NCBI GenBank assembly: GCA_035570055.1
Contig: DATMLM010000039.1
Coordinates: 1 to 64,000, forward strand
Source: DASRDS01 sp035570055
GTDB taxonomy: Bacteria > Gemmatimonadota > Gemmatimonadetes > Gemmatimonadales > Gemmatimonadaceae
DNA: 64,000 nt
Direction of reading: 5' to 3'
Shown here: positions 54,001 through 62,455 of the stretch, in pieces
Position numbering within the stretch: position 1 is the first letter of the stretch
How the letters are laid out: the number at the start of each line of letters is the position of its first letter
Translations under genes and position numbers: made by a program
Notes under the pieces: model-generated
What the model saw: only the letters and a program-made list of their open reading frames with translations
Database searches by the model: none
Told to the model about the DNA's origin: nothing

Positions 54001-54247
54001 TTACACGCGACTCCGCCCCGTCTGCATGACGGCGCTGGCCATGATGATCGGCATGACGCCCATGGCCCTCGGCATGAGCGATGGCGGAGAGCAGAATGCG
54101 CCGCTTGGACGGGCCGTCATTGGCGGACTCATGGTCGCCACGGTCTTTACCCTGGTTATCGTTCCCATTCTCTACACCATGATCCGCACCGGTCCGGCTC
54201 CTGTCGAGACGGCCGTGCCGGAGGTCAGCGTCAATGAGCGCCACTGA
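51059..54247 (+). CDS. RND efflux pump permease (HAE/hydrophobe-amphiphile type)
   Basis: A 1062-residue inner-membrane antiporter with 12 predicted helices and two large periplasmic loops. The TM4 proton-relay pair is in LAVGILVDDATVEIENI, the drug/hydrophobe pattern rather than the heavy-metal DFG pattern of the pump at 8129. The sequence belongs to the ABC-like broad RND group that often pairs with short adaptors. It overlaps the adaptor gene by 14 bases. Substrate unknown; the linked multicopper oxidase hints at phenolic or metal-related toxins. Confidence 0.92.
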   Translation: MMKIVILALRRPYTFICGAILVLLLGIFAITRMPVDIFPAIDLPVATVVWTFNGLDPEQMEQRITTITERIFSNYVSGVEHIESRSYNGVATIKIYFHPGTNTAIAMAQLTASAQSIVRILPTGITPPAILLYNATDAPVLQVGVGSKTLSEDQLNDIAGTTVRTPLATVGGVTIPPPYGGRPRLAMVDVNLNALYAKGLSPADVSTAINNSSVILPTGTAKMGSKEYTIGLNTAPDTIERLNDIPIKVVNGAMVYVRDVANVRLGAGVQTNIVRENGRRGTYLAVLKTGAASTLAVVNGIKSLLPHLRQLVPPGVDLTIQADQSVFVKAAITGVVTEACIAGCLTALMILLFIGSWRSTLIVATSIPLAILCSIICLMIFGQTLNQMTLGGLALAVGILVDDATVEIENINRHAELGSEILQAIVDAASEIATPAFVATLSISIVFMPIFLLTGPAASLFRPLAMAVVFAVLASYLLSRTIVPTMARYLLAAEAHRFAANEKPTKAPGLFGRVYLRFNHHFEQFRHGYFDLLGWVMLRRRAVLIVAGAFCLGTFVLLPFIGEDFFPSVDGGQFDLHVRAPAGTKLEETEQMFERIEAEIHKVIPASDLDLVSDDIGLNSNQVALATGESATLTPADGDILVGLEPKHKPTIHYIRQLREVLPREFPGLTFFFAPSDLVSSVLDLGLPAPIDVQVYSGSVDKRPAYDVAVALADKIKHVPGAVDVRVGQVMDYPQIFYNVDRDRALQLGLTERDVASGVLVSLSSSGQTAPNFYVDPKTGTSYQITVQTPQYKMTSMDQLASTPITPGPQLFGNLAMPVRKTEMAAVDHYNVTPVFDVYASTDRRDLGGVATDIDKIVAQAKATLPRGAQVVVRGQVQSMRSSFLGLGLGIAGAVILAYILMVVNFQSWLDPLVIVLGLPGALAGILWMLFATGTTFTVPALMGTIMAVGVATSNSILLIVFAEDQRRAGSSAMDAAMEAGYTRLRPVCMTALAMMIGMTPMALGMSDGGEQNAPLGRAVIGGLMVATVFTLVIVPILYTMIRTGPAPVETAVPEVSVNERH

Positions 54248-55463
54248 GACGACCCCAACTCCTCGCCCGATCCCGAAGCGGCGGCTGGTCATGGGGGGTG
54301 CATTCATTCTGGTCCTGCTGATCGGGGCGACCATTGCGGGCACCGTGCCACGGATCGCGACGCAGCATGCCCTCGCGCGTGTCGCGGCGGTCGACACGAT
54401 CCCGACCGTCAACGTCGTGAGCGTGGCGCGGGCCGGCGCCGCGTCTTCATTGACCTTACCCGGCACGCTCCAGCCCGTGCACCAGGCGGCGATCTATGCC
54501 CGGGCGACGGGCTACGTCAAGAAATTCTTCGTCGACTTGGGAAGCACGGTGCACGCGGGGCAGGTGCTCGGCATCATCGAGACTCCGGATCTCGATCAGC
54601 AGCTCGCGCAAGCGCGGGCCGTGCTCCACCAAGATGAGACGATGCTGGCGCTCAACCGCACGGAAGATCAACGTTGGCAACAGATGGTGCGCGACAGTGT
54701 CGTCACCGTCGAGCAGTATGACCAGAAGCGTCAGGCGTATCAGGGATCCCAGGCCGCGGTCTTGGGCGACCAGGCCAATGTGGACCGCCTTGCCGCACTC
54801 GTGGGTTTCGAGCGGATCGTCGCGCCATTCGACGGCGTCATCACCTCGCGCAACATCGACGTGGGCGCGTTCGTCACGGCGACGGGCGGCCAGAGTGCCA
54901 CGTTACCCTCGGGGAGCAGCGTGGCGCCGAGCAGCCTGTTCGGGATAACGCAGACGGACACCATGCGCGTGTATCTCTCGGTGCCCGAGACCGACGCGCC
55001 ATCGGTTCGCCCGGGCGAGACCGCGCAGATCTTGGTCAGTGAGCTTCCCAACGACACGTTTACCGGCCGCGTCGTGCGCACGGCGCGCGCCGTGGATCCG
55101 GCGTCGCGCACGCTCCTCACCGAGGTGCAGATCGTGAACACGACCGGCAAGCTCGTCCCCGGCATGTACGCCAGGGCGACGCTCGGCTTCGACCGCCAGA
55201 CGCCGCCACTGACCGTTCCGGCGTCAGCAGTGCTCTTCCTACCGGCGGGGCTCACCGTCGCCGAGATCGATTCCAATCACGTCGTCCGTCGGCACGTGAT
55301 CGATGTGGGTCGCGATTTCGGATCGTACTTCGAGGTCCTTTCGGGGGTGCGTGACGGGTCGCTGTTGCTCGACAATCCATCCGATGCGGTTCCCAACGGC
55401 ACTCGCGTGCAGTGGCAGGTGCACGCGGACACGACGCGGGCCCAACCAGTCGCGGTGAGATAG
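54234..55463 (+). CDS. RND periplasmic adaptor subunit
   Basis: A 409-residue membrane-fusion protein: one N-terminal membrane anchor (GGAFILVLLIGATIAGTV), half-lipoyl motifs (IYARATGYVKKFFVDLGSTV and VAPFDGVITSRNIDVGAFV) around a helical hairpin, then barrel and proximal domains. It bridges the pump and TolC channel. Its TAG stop shares one base with the oxidase GTG start (TAGTG). Confidence 0.92.
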   Translation: MSATETTPTPRPIPKRRLVMGGAFILVLLIGATIAGTVPRIATQHALARVAAVDTIPTVNVVSVARAGAASSLTLPGTLQPVHQAAIYARATGYVKKFFVDLGSTVHAGQVLGIIETPDLDQQLAQARAVLHQDETMLALNRTEDQRWQQMVRDSVVTVEQYDQKRQAYQGSQAAVLGDQANVDRLAALVGFERIVAPFDGVITSRNIDVGAFVTATGGQSATLPSGSSVAPSSLFGITQTDTMRVYLSVPETDAPSVRPGETAQILVSELPNDTFTGRVVRTARAVDPASRTLLTEVQIVNTTGKLVPGMYARATLGFDRQTPPLTVPASAVLFLPAGLTVAEIDSNHVVRRHVIDVGRDFGSYFEVLSGVRDGSLLLDNPSDAVPNGTRVQWQVHADTTRAQPVAVR

Positions 55464-56815
55464 TGTTGCTCGCATTCGTGCTCGCGCTCCAGCAGACGCC
55501 GCTTCCCGATCCGCCGACGGCGCGATCTCCCGTGACGATCACGGCGGCGACACTGCCGGACGGACGTGACGGATACGTCTACGACGGCAACCCTGTGCCA
55601 CCCGTGATACGCGTCGAGCCAGGCGCGCGGCTCGACGTGACGCTGATCAACGCGATGGCGCTGCCGTCGCGCGAGCCCTGCGTGATGGACCCGTGCGTGC
55701 AGGCGACCAACCTCCACTTTCACGGGATGGGCGTGTCGCCCGTGGGACACGCGGACAACGTGCTCGGGCTGTCGGCTCGACCGGGCGACACGCTGCACTA
55801 CGCGGTCGACATTCCGCGCACGCACATGCCGGGCCTTTTCTGGTACCATCCGCATCCCCACGGCGAGAGCGACCGTCAGATCAACGACGGCATGTCGGGC
55901 GCGATCATTGTCGAGGGAATCGAGCGGTTCGCCCCAGCGGTTCGTGGACTCCGCGAACGCGTGCTCGTCTTTCGTTCGGTGCGTGATACCGCCGCGGCCC
56001 ATGCGGCACTCGACTCGTCTGGCCCAACGTGCGGCTCCGAGCCCGAAGCGCCGGAGCTTGCCTGGACGATCAACGGAGTCGCACAGCCATCGATCGACAT
56101 CGCGCTCGGGGAGCGCCAGTTCTGGCGGATCGTGAACGCGAGTGGGGATGGGTTTCTCGATCTCGCGATCGACAACGCGTCGTGGGCGATCGTCGCGCTC
56201 GACGGCTCACCGCTGGGTGGGCCGCTGCATACGGCGCGGCACGTTTCGATCCCGCCGGCTGGTCGATTGGAGGCGATCGTCACCGGGCCGTCCGCGGGCG
56301 CTGCGTTGCGCACGCGCTGCGTCGACACCGGTCCGGACGGCGACCCGGCTCCGGCAATGGTCCTCGCCCATATAGTAGCGGGTACCGGCCAGTCGCATCC
56401 GCCGCTTTCGTCCGCGATCCCTCGCCGGCAACGTATTCCAGACGCCGCGCTTGCGGCGCTTGGGCGGCGGCCCGAGGCGGTCGTGATCTTTACCGAGGAC
56501 GCGGGCGGATTCTATATCAATGCGCGCAAGTACGATCCGTCTGACACGGCGATGTTCACCGTGCGCGTGGGATCATTCGTCCATTGGCGGGTGGTGAACC
56601 GCACCCGGGAGGTGCATCCCTTTCACATTCACCAGGTGCATTTCCTGACGCCCGATTCGCTGTGGCTCGATACGGTCACCGTACCGCCAGGGGGTTCGTT
56701 GGATATTGTTCTCGACGCGAGGAACCCCGTGATTCGCGGGCTGTCAGTTTTCCATTGTCACATGATCCGGCACGAGGACAAGGGTATGATGGCCAAAGTG
56801 CTGTTCACTGGGTAA
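55463..56815 (+). CDS. Multicopper oxidase
   Basis: A 450-residue exported copper enzyme with all four copper-binding motifs: NLHFHGMG, WYHPHPHGES, HPFHIHQVHF and HCHMIRHEDKGM. Three cupredoxin domains are implied. The GTG at 55463 is chosen because it overlaps the adaptor stop and starts a signal-like segment (LLAFVLALQQT). It oxidises phenolics, metals or similar substrates with oxygen. Being last in an RND efflux operon suggests oxidation and export act on the same toxic compound. The 3' end overlaps the convergent hydrolase by 11 bases. Confidence 0.92.
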   Translation: MLLAFVLALQQTPLPDPPTARSPVTITAATLPDGRDGYVYDGNPVPPVIRVEPGARLDVTLINAMALPSREPCVMDPCVQATNLHFHGMGVSPVGHADNVLGLSARPGDTLHYAVDIPRTHMPGLFWYHPHPHGESDRQINDGMSGAIIVEGIERFAPAVRGLRERVLVFRSVRDTAAAHAALDSSGPTCGSEPEAPELAWTINGVAQPSIDIALGERQFWRIVNASGDGFLDLAIDNASWAIVALDGSPLGGPLHTARHVSIPPAGRLEAIVTGPSAGAALRTRCVDTGPDGDPAPAMVLAHIVAGTGQSHPPLSSAIPRRQRIPDAALAALGRRPEAVVIFTEDAGGFYINARKYDPSDTAMFTVRVGSFVHWRVVNRTREVHPFHIHQVHFLTPDSLWLDTVTVPPGGSLDIVLDARNPVIRGLSVFHCHMIRHEDKGMMAKVLFTG

Positions 56816-57599
56816 ACCAGGACAGGATCTCCTTCGAGTACGCGTCGGTGGCTTCCTCCCAGGCGCGGTGGGCAGCCTCCACCAAGACAAGGCGACTCTG
56901 AGGCAATCGATCAGCGAGCAATTCATTGTTCGCGGGCGGAACGATCGGGTCGTTCTTGCCGGCGATGACCAGTACCGGCGTTCGGATCTGCCCCAGGCGC
57001 TGTTCGAGTATCGGCAGGTCCTCCTTATAGGCGCGGACATATTGCACCGCGTTCTCGAATCGCTGACCGGCGGACGCGTCGCGATAGTCGTCGATAATGT
57101 CGCGGGGTGTCACCTGGGCGGCTTGCTTCAGGTAATCCGCGACGGCGTCCGCTCCATCGATCGACGCGAACGCGCCTTTCGGTGATTCAATGGCAGCCTT
57201 GAGCACGGGTCCCGCCAGATCCACACGGGTTGCCGCGCCGCCAACCGCCAGGCGCGTAAATAACGTCGGATGGTCCGCGGCCGCGAACAAGAACGCCAAC
57301 GCGCCAACGTCGGGACCGACTCCGTAGAGCCGCTCGAGTTTGAGATACGCCGCGACTTTGACCAGAAAAGCGCCCGTAGCCCTGGGCGACATCACGTCGG
57401 GCCGACTCTCGGAAAGTCCGAAGCCGGGGAGATCGATCGCAATAGTGAGATAGCGATCGGCGAAATAGGGAAGAACGCGATGAAAAGAGTAAAGGCTTTC
57501 AGGCCACGGGCTCGTGAACAGGACCGGAGGTCCATCCGGGCGACCGCCCCTCGACAATCGAATGCGGAGGCCGTCGATGACCTCGGTGGTGACGTTCAT
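56805..57599 (-). CDS. Alpha/beta hydrolase, dehalogenase/epoxide-hydrolase-like
   Basis: A 264-residue alpha/beta-fold enzyme. The nucleophile elbow reads GVGPDVGALA, so the nucleophile is probably Asp (haloalkane dehalogenase and epoxide hydrolase type) rather than Ser. The acid is likely Asp in AGKNDPIVPP and the base His in EAAHRAWEEA. The oxyanion region is FTSPWPES. Coupled by ATGA to the hydrolase before it. Substrate unknown. Confidence 0.82.
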   Translation of the reverse strand: MNVTTEVIDGLRIRLSRGGRPDGPPVLFTSPWPESLYSFHRVLPYFADRYLTIAIDLPGFGLSESRPDVMSPRATGAFLVKVAAYLKLERLYGVGPDVGALAFLFAAADHPTLFTRLAVGGAATRVDLAGPVLKAAIESPKGAFASIDGADAVADYLKQAAQVTPRDIIDDYRDASAGQRFENAVQYVRAYKEDLPILEQRLGQIRTPVLVIAGKNDPIVPPANNELLADRLPQSRLVLVEAAHRAWEEATDAYSKEILSWFTQ

Positions 57600-58462
57600 A
57601 ACTCGGAGGCGAGGAACGCCTCGGCTTGCCGTGTGAATGAGTCGTGATACTGGAAGAGCGAGCCGTGTCCCGAGTCCGGATACGTCAGCAGTATGGCATT
57701 GGGCAGATTCTCACTGAGCCAGTACGAGTTCCGCACCGGGATCATCTCATCGTGTACTCCGTTCACGACGAGTGTGGGCTGGCGGATGCCTCTCAAGTCC
57801 GCGAAGCGCTCGCCCGTCCAACGCTCCCAGTCGCGAAATGCCGCGAGTTGCGCTTGTGCGACTGCCGGCCCGGACGCGGGCTCCAGATCCGCTTTCCGCT
57901 GGCCGAGCCGCTCGACGAACGCCGCGCCGGCCGCCTGGCTCGACGCCGTTGGCGCGAAGAAGATCTTTTGCAAGACCGCGTATCCGCGAAGCGTCGGGTC
58001 GCTCAGGGGTTTCGCGAGGCTGGGCTTATCGAGGTGCATGATGTCTTCGCCGCCACGCGGGCCGGTGCCGACGAGGATCATGCGGCGGAAGATCGACGGC
58101 CGACTGCGCACCATGTCCTGCGCGACCATCCCGCCGAGCGAGAATCCGAGGACGTCGCAGGTCGTGATGTGGAGGCCATCGAGAAACGCCAATGCATGCG
58201 TTGCCATGCCGGCGACCGTGGTCGGCACCGTACCGCTCGAGCGCCCGATCCCGGCACTATCGAACAGAATGACGTCATGTCCCGTCGCGAGCGCATCGGT
58301 GACGGCCGGGTCCCAGTTGTCGAGCGTCCCCGTGAAGTGTTGCAACAAGAGGAGGGGAAGCCCTGACCCCGCGCCGAACCGGCGATACGCGTATCGTTGA
58401 CTGCCGACATCAAGAAACTGGGTGGGGGCGGTGACATTGCTTTGCGTCAGCGTCTCAGGCAT
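57596..58462 (-). CDS. Alpha/beta hydrolase
   Basis: A 288-residue serine hydrolase: HFTGTLDNWDP near the oxyanion loop, nucleophile Ser in LGFSLGGMVAQ, acid Asp in NGVHDEMIPV and base His in DSGHGSLFQ. The pattern resembles non-haem haloperoxidase/esterase proteins. It is first of a two-gene leftward operon with the Asp-nucleophile hydrolase. An inverted repeat at 58556 lies upstream. Confidence 0.87.
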   Translation of the reverse strand: MPETLTQSNVTAPTQFLDVGSQRYAYRRFGAGSGLPLLLLQHFTGTLDNWDPAVTDALATGHDVILFDSAGIGRSSGTVPTTVAGMATHALAFLDGLHITTCDVLGFSLGGMVAQDMVRSRPSIFRRMILVGTGPRGGEDIMHLDKPSLAKPLSDPTLRGYAVLQKIFFAPTASSQAAGAAFVERLGQRKADLEPASGPAVAQAQLAAFRDWERWTGERFADLRGIRQPTLVVNGVHDEMIPVRNSYWLSENLPNAILLTYPDSGHGSLFQYHDSFTRQAEAFLASEL

Positions 58463-58555
58463 GCGAGCTTCCGGAAAGTTGTTGAAGTTGCGCGCGCGCC
58501 ATAGCTAAGCAACCCGCGGGCCAAGCGCTAAGTCTTTTGATGCCAGAGCATTCGA

Positions 58556-58573
58556 TCGGCAGACATCTGCCGA
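58556..58573. promoter_or_regulatory. Perfect inverted repeat between hydrolase operon and DUF983 gene
   Basis: TCGGCAGA-CA-TCTGCCGA, an 8-2-8 perfect inverted repeat in the 151-base divergent gap. Likely a dimeric repressor site; the regulator is not identified. Confidence 0.55.
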
Positions 58574-58613
58574 GATTTCAGAAATTGCCGAGCCTTCGTC
58601 GTATTGTTCTCTA

Positions 58614-59072
58614 ATGAGAGAGCGCGAGTTCGACGAGCAGACACTCGACGTCCGCCGGGCATGGCCGCTGTTCTGGCGCGCGATTCGTCTCCGGTGTCCG
58701 AACTGTGGCGGCGGGAAGATCTTCGCCACGTGGCTCACGCTCAAAGCGAAGTGTCCGACGTGCGGCATCGATCTCGATCGCGCCGAGGACGACTATTTCA
58801 TCGGCGCGTATCTGTTCAACTTGATCGCGGTGGAGCTCCTGGTCGCGGCAGCGCTGACGGTCGTCGGCGTGCTCACCTATCCGCATGTGCCGTGGACGGC
58901 GCTCCAGTACTCCACGATCGTGCTCGTCCTTGGCGGCGCCTTCGCGTGCTACCCGTTCGCGAAGACGACGTGGCTCGCCTTTGACCTCATGCTTCGACCC
59001 GTTACGCCCGAAGAGATGGAGTGGTATCGTACGGGTGGAACGTCGGCCGGCCGCGATCTGCCCCAATTATAG
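58614..59072 (+). CDS. DUF983 membrane protein
   Basis: A 152-residue protein with two zinc-ribbon-like CxxC pairs (RCPNCGGGKIF and KCPTCGIDLD) and two C-terminal membrane helices (LLVAAALTVVGVLTY; STIVLVLGGAFACYPF), the DUF983 layout. In proteobacteria, DUF983 genes often sit near cytochrome oxidase genes; none is seen here. Function uncertain. Confidence 0.85.
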   Translation: MREREFDEQTLDVRRAWPLFWRAIRLRCPNCGGGKIFATWLTLKAKCPTCGIDLDRAEDDYFIGAYLFNLIAVELLVAAALTVVGVLTYPHVPWTALQYSTIVLVLGGAFACYPFAKTTWLAFDLMLRPVTPEEMEWYRTGGTSAGRDLPQL

Positions 59073-59092
59073 AAGAGGAGAGGAGGGATACC

Positions 59093-59845
59093 ATGAGGTC
59101 CGTCACGCTATTCCTGATGAGCACCCTCGCCCTGTCAGCTCAGAATGCGCCGCGCGGTGTTCGGAATATCGTTCTCGTTCACGGCGCTTGGGCGGATGGC
59201 TCCGGCTGGAAAGGCGTCTACGACATTCTGATCAAAGACGGCTACACCGTCAGCATGGTCCAGGAGCCGGAGACGTCCTTCCGCGATGATGTGGCGGCCA
59301 CAAAGCGCGTCCTCGCGCTACAGGGCGGGCCGTGCATCCTGGTCGCTCACAGCTACGGCGGCTCCGTAATCACGGAAGCCGGGACGGACGCATCGGTTGC
59401 CGGACTCGTGTACGTCGCGGCCCATATGCCGGACGCTGGAGAGAGTGAGTCCGGCGATGGAAAACGATTCCCGAGTGATCTCGCGAAGTCCACCGCGATG
59501 AAGGTGACGCCGGACGGTTTCACCTACCTGGACCCGGCGCAGTTTCACGAGTACTTCGCGGCCGACGTGCCGGCCGAGCTGGCGGCTTTCATGGCGCGGT
59601 CGCAGGTGCTGAACGCCGCCGACAATTTCAAAGCGGTCATCACGACCCCTGCGTGGAAGGGCAAGCCCAGCTGGATGATCGTGCCGGGATCAGACCGGGT
59701 CATCAATCCGGAGCTCGAACGGTGGTATGCCGCCCGGGCCAAGAGCCACAAAGTCGAAGTCGCCGGCGCCAGTCACGTCGTCTTCATCTCCAGGCCAAAG
59801 GAAGTCGCCGCCGCGATAGAAGATGCCGCGTTGCACTCACAGTGA
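59093..59845 (+). CDS. Exported alpha/beta hydrolase (salicylate-esterase-like)
   Basis: A 250-residue enzyme with a short signal segment (SVTLFLMSTLALSAQ), the oxyanion motif VHGAWADGSGW, nucleophile Ser in VAHSYGGSV, and base His in GASHVVFISR. The AGGAGG Shine-Dalgarno before 59093 sets the start. The pattern is that of plant methylesterase/hydroxynitrile-lyase-like bacterial esterases. It lies 20 bases after the DUF983 stop. Substrate unknown. Confidence 0.85.
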   Translation: MRSVTLFLMSTLALSAQNAPRGVRNIVLVHGAWADGSGWKGVYDILIKDGYTVSMVQEPETSFRDDVAATKRVLALQGGPCILVAHSYGGSVITEAGTDASVAGLVYVAAHMPDAGESESGDGKRFPSDLAKSTAMKVTPDGFTYLDPAQFHEYFAADVPAELAAFMARSQVLNAADNFKAVITTPAWKGKPSWMIVPGSDRVINPELERWYAARAKSHKVEVAGASHVVFISRPKEVAAAIEDAALHSQ

Positions 59846-60391
59846 CTCTATCGCGTCCATGAAGCGGTGAATGTTGCGCAGGACCGAGGCGCGGCTGTGC
59901 GCGAGATTGTGCTGCATGCTCAATCCGGCAAAAAAGGTCAGCACCATATCGGCGATGGATGCCGCATCCATGCGCGTTCTCTCGGCCTCGATATTCTGTG
60001 CGAGAAGATCTTTGAGGTGTGACATGTGTTGCGCCACGAGCGCGGCAACTCGTGGCGGCAGAATCGACAGGTCGCACAGGGAATTCACGCAGAAGCACCC
60101 CTTCCGCCCCTCGGCAGTGCCTGGCCCGAGCCGCAGAAACCGCTCGACGTTCCGCCAGCCCAGGGGCTCGGCCGTCAGAAGCCCTCTCTTGTTCTGCTCG
60201 TCGAGATAATAACGAAGACTCTCCAGGAAAAGATCTTCTTTGCCATCGAACTCGGTATACAGGCCCGACTTGTTGACGCCGGTGGCCCGTTCCAACTCCT
60301 GAAGGCTCGTGTCGGCGAACCCGTGCCGCCAAAAGACCGGGAGTGCCTTCTCCAACACGCCTCGCCGGCTGAACTGCTTCGGTCGACCCAT
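59837..60391 (-). CDS. TetR/AcrR-family repressor
   Basis: A 184-residue regulator with an N-terminal helix-turn-helix (about residues 10-50, DTSLQELERATGVNKSGLYTEF) and a helical ligand-binding domain. CFCVNSL around residue 100 is a feature of the YxaF/LmrA-like group. It is divergent from a dehydrogenase pair, with a perfect inverted repeat over the shared promoter. The signal is unknown. Its 3' end overlaps the hydrolase gene by nine bases. Confidence 0.9.
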   Translation of the reverse strand: MGRPKQFSRRGVLEKALPVFWRHGFADTSLQELERATGVNKSGLYTEFDGKEDLFLESLRYYLDEQNKRGLLTAEPLGWRNVERFLRLGPGTAEGRKGCFCVNSLCDLSILPPRVAALVAQHMSHLKDLLAQNIEAERTRMDAASIADMVLTFFAGLSMQHNLAHSRASVLRNIHRFMDAIESL

Positions 60392-60430
60392 GCCCGCAAC
60401 ATAGCGGGAACCAATGCGCGGTCGCCAGTC

Positions 60431-60451
60431 TATAATGAACCGAACGGTTCA
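60431..60451. promoter_or_regulatory. TetR operator over dehydrogenase promoter
   Basis: TGAACCG-AA-CGGTTCA (60436-60451) is a perfect 7-2-7 inverted repeat that begins on the last base of a TATAAT -10 box (60431-60436). Binding would block the dehydrogenase promoter; the divergent TetR gene is the likely owner. Confidence 0.75.
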
Positions 60452-60469
60452 AATAACCAGGAGCGTGAC

Positions 60470-61216
60470 ATGCCACACCCAGTCGTATTGGTCACCGGCG
60501 CGCTGACCGGGATCGGCCGCGCCACCGCCGTGCTCTTCGCGAAACAGGGCGCCGATGTCGTCGTGTCCGGCCGGCGCGACACCGAGGGACGCGCGCTGGC
60601 GCAGGCGCTACGCGCGCTCGGCGCCAACGCCGAGTTCATCCATGCCGATGTGCGCGTCGAGGAGGAGGTGCGCAACCTGATCGACCAAACGGTCGGGCGG
60701 TTCGGCCGCCTGGACATTGCCGTCAACAACGCAGCGACCGAAGGGCGCAAAGGCCTCGTCACCGAGCAGACCGCCGAAAGCTACGCGGCCACATTCGACA
60801 CGAACGTGTTGGGCGTGCTGTTGAGCATGAAGCACGAACAACGCGCGATGGCCGCGCAAGGGAACGGGAGCATCGTCAATGTCTCGTCGGCCTATGGAAG
60901 CATCGGCGCCGCCGGCGCATCCGTGTACGTCGCGAGTAAGCATGCGGTGGAAGGGCTCACCAAGTCCGCCGCGCTCGAAATGGCGGGGACCGGTGTGCGC
61001 GTCAATGTCGTGGCCCCGGGTACCACGGATACCGGTATGCTCACACGCTTCACGAATACCGATGAGAACAAGGCCGCGCTCGTCTCGACCGTGCCGTTTC
61101 AGCGGCTCGCCACGCCAGAGGAGATCGCCCAGGTGATCGCCTTTGTGGCCTCGACGGACGCCTCATACATGACCGGCGCGTCCATCCCAGTGGATGGCGG
61201 CATGCTGGCCGCCTAG
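60470..61216 (+). CDS. Short-chain dehydrogenase/reductase
   Basis: A 248-residue classical SDR: cofactor motif TGALTGIGRATA, NNAAT strand, catalytic Ser in VNVSSAYGS and YVASK (Tyr-x-x-x-Lys), ending in GASIPVDGG. The ATG at 60470 follows a GGAG-like site and the TetR operator. It is followed by a second SDR eight bases on. It reduces or oxidises a small carbonyl/alcohol; substrate unknown. Confidence 0.92.
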   Translation: MPHPVVLVTGALTGIGRATAVLFAKQGADVVVSGRRDTEGRALAQALRALGANAEFIHADVRVEEEVRNLIDQTVGRFGRLDIAVNNAATEGRKGLVTEQTAESYAATFDTNVLGVLLSMKHEQRAMAAQGNGSIVNVSSAYGSIGAAGASVYVASKHAVEGLTKSAALEMAGTGVRVNVVAPGTTDTGMLTRFTNTDENKAALVSTVPFQRLATPEEIAQVIAFVASTDASYMTGASIPVDGGMLAA

Positions 61217-61224
61217 GAGTCAAC

Positions 61225-61980
61225 GTGGATACCAACGATCAGGCCGCTGGCAAGACCGCCCTCGTGACCGGTGCCTCCCGTGGCATCGGCCGCGCGAGCG
61301 CTATCGCCCTGGCAAGGGCGGGGGCCAGGGTGTTGGTGCACTACGGCCGCGGTGCCGCTGAAGCGAAGGCCGTCGTCGCGGAGATCGGTGCCGCTGGCGG
61401 ACAGGCCGTGGCTGTCGCGGCGGACTTGGCCGCCGTCGATGGCGCGCATACGCTGGCCGCGCGCGTCCGAGACATTGTCGGTGAGCGCCTCGACATCCTC
61501 GTCGCCAACGCGGGCGTCTCCAAGTCCGCTCGCCTCGAGGACACCACGGTCGACGATTTCGACAGGCTCTTCGCCATCAACGTGCGGGCCCCATTCTTTC
61601 TCGTACAGCAGCTGCTGCCGATCATGGGTCCAGGGAGCAGCATCATCCTGATGTCATCGCTCGGGGCGCGCGCGGCCGTGGGCACGTTGGCCGCCTATTC
61701 GGCGACCAAGGGCGCGATCGAGACGTTGGTCACGCACTTCGCCGCCGCGCTCGGCGATCGTGGGATTCGAGTCAACGCCGTCGCTCCCGGCGTCGTCCAG
61801 ACCGACATGTCCAATTTCACCAAGACGGACGCCGGACGCGATGCCGCGCTGCGGATGCAGGCACTCAAGCGACTCGCGCAGCCCGATGACATCGGCGATG
61901 TCGTGGCGTTCCTCGCCTCTGACGCCGCACGCTGGATCACGGGTGACTCAATCCACGTGGACGGCGGCTCAAAACTCTGA
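61225..61980 (+). CDS. Short-chain dehydrogenase/reductase
   Basis: A 251-residue classical SDR: TGASRGIGRASA, NAGVS, catalytic Ser in ILMSSLGAR, YSATKG (Tyr-x-x-x-Lys) and GDSIHVDGG. Likely co-transcribed with the SDR before it under the same TetR control. Its 3' end overlaps the convergent MarR gene by 12 bases. Substrate unknown. Confidence 0.92.
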   Translation: MDTNDQAAGKTALVTGASRGIGRASAIALARAGARVLVHYGRGAAEAKAVVAEIGAAGGQAVAVAADLAAVDGAHTLAARVRDIVGERLDILVANAGVSKSARLEDTTVDDFDRLFAINVRAPFFLVQQLLPIMGPGSSIILMSSLGARAAVGTLAAYSATKGAIETLVTHFAAALGDRGIRVNAVAPGVVQTDMSNFTKTDAGRDAALRMQALKRLAQPDDIGDVVAFLASDAARWITGDSIHVDGGSKL

Positions 61981-62409
61981 GGTCGCTACCCGTTTGAGCA
62001 TCACGCGCAGCTGACGCGCCGTGTCCTCGCCCATCGTGCGCGAGAACCGGCGCTGCGCCTCGACCCACATCGGCCTGGCCTCGACCAGCAGCGCGCGGCC
62101 CGCGGCGGTGAGCGCCACCTGCCGACTCCGACGATCGTGCGCATCCGTCGCGAGGGTCACGAGGCGCCGCCGCGCGAGCGGCCGTAATAGGTGGCCGAGC
62201 GTCGACCGGTCCATGACGAGCAACCGGGCCAGATCCTGGATGGCCACGGGGCCGACCATCTTGATCCGTGACAGGATGGAAAACTGGTTGAGGCCCAGCC
62301 CGCTCGGCGCCAGAGCAGCATCATAGAACTGGGTCACATGTCGCGCCGCCTGCCGCAGCGCGGCGCAACTACACACTTCGGGAGAAATAGACACGGGGAA
62401 CCGTTCCAT
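61969..62409 (-). CDS. MarR-family regulator
   Basis: A 146-residue winged-helix regulator (FSILSRIKMVGPVAIQDLARLL; DRSTLGHLLRPLARRRLV; DAHDRRSRQVALTAAG wing). Two cysteines (VCSC) near the N terminus, about residues 12-14, could be redox-sensitive. The ATG at 62409 is chosen at the start of the fold. It is divergent from a quinone-oxidoreductase-type gene, with a near-palindrome in the gap. Confidence 0.9.
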   Translation of the reverse strand: MERFPVSISPEVCSCAALRQAARHVTQFYDAALAPSGLGLNQFSILSRIKMVGPVAIQDLARLLVMDRSTLGHLLRPLARRRLVTLATDAHDRRSRQVALTAAGRALLVEARPMWVEAQRRFSRTMGEDTARQLRVMLKRVATSEF

Positions 62410-62415
62410 AGTGGA

Positions 62416-62445
62416 TTGGATAAGATACGGGCAATTACCCATAAT
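62416..62445 (+). promoter_or_regulatory. Promoter and candidate MarR operator
   Basis: TTGGAT (62416-62421), 18 bases and CATAAT (62440-62445) form a candidate promoter. Its spacer holds GGGCAATTACCC (62429-62440), a near-palindrome with one mismatched pair. The RNA start would be about 62452, almost at the ATG at 62456. Confidence 0.5.
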
Positions 62446-62455
62446 CGGAGCTGCC

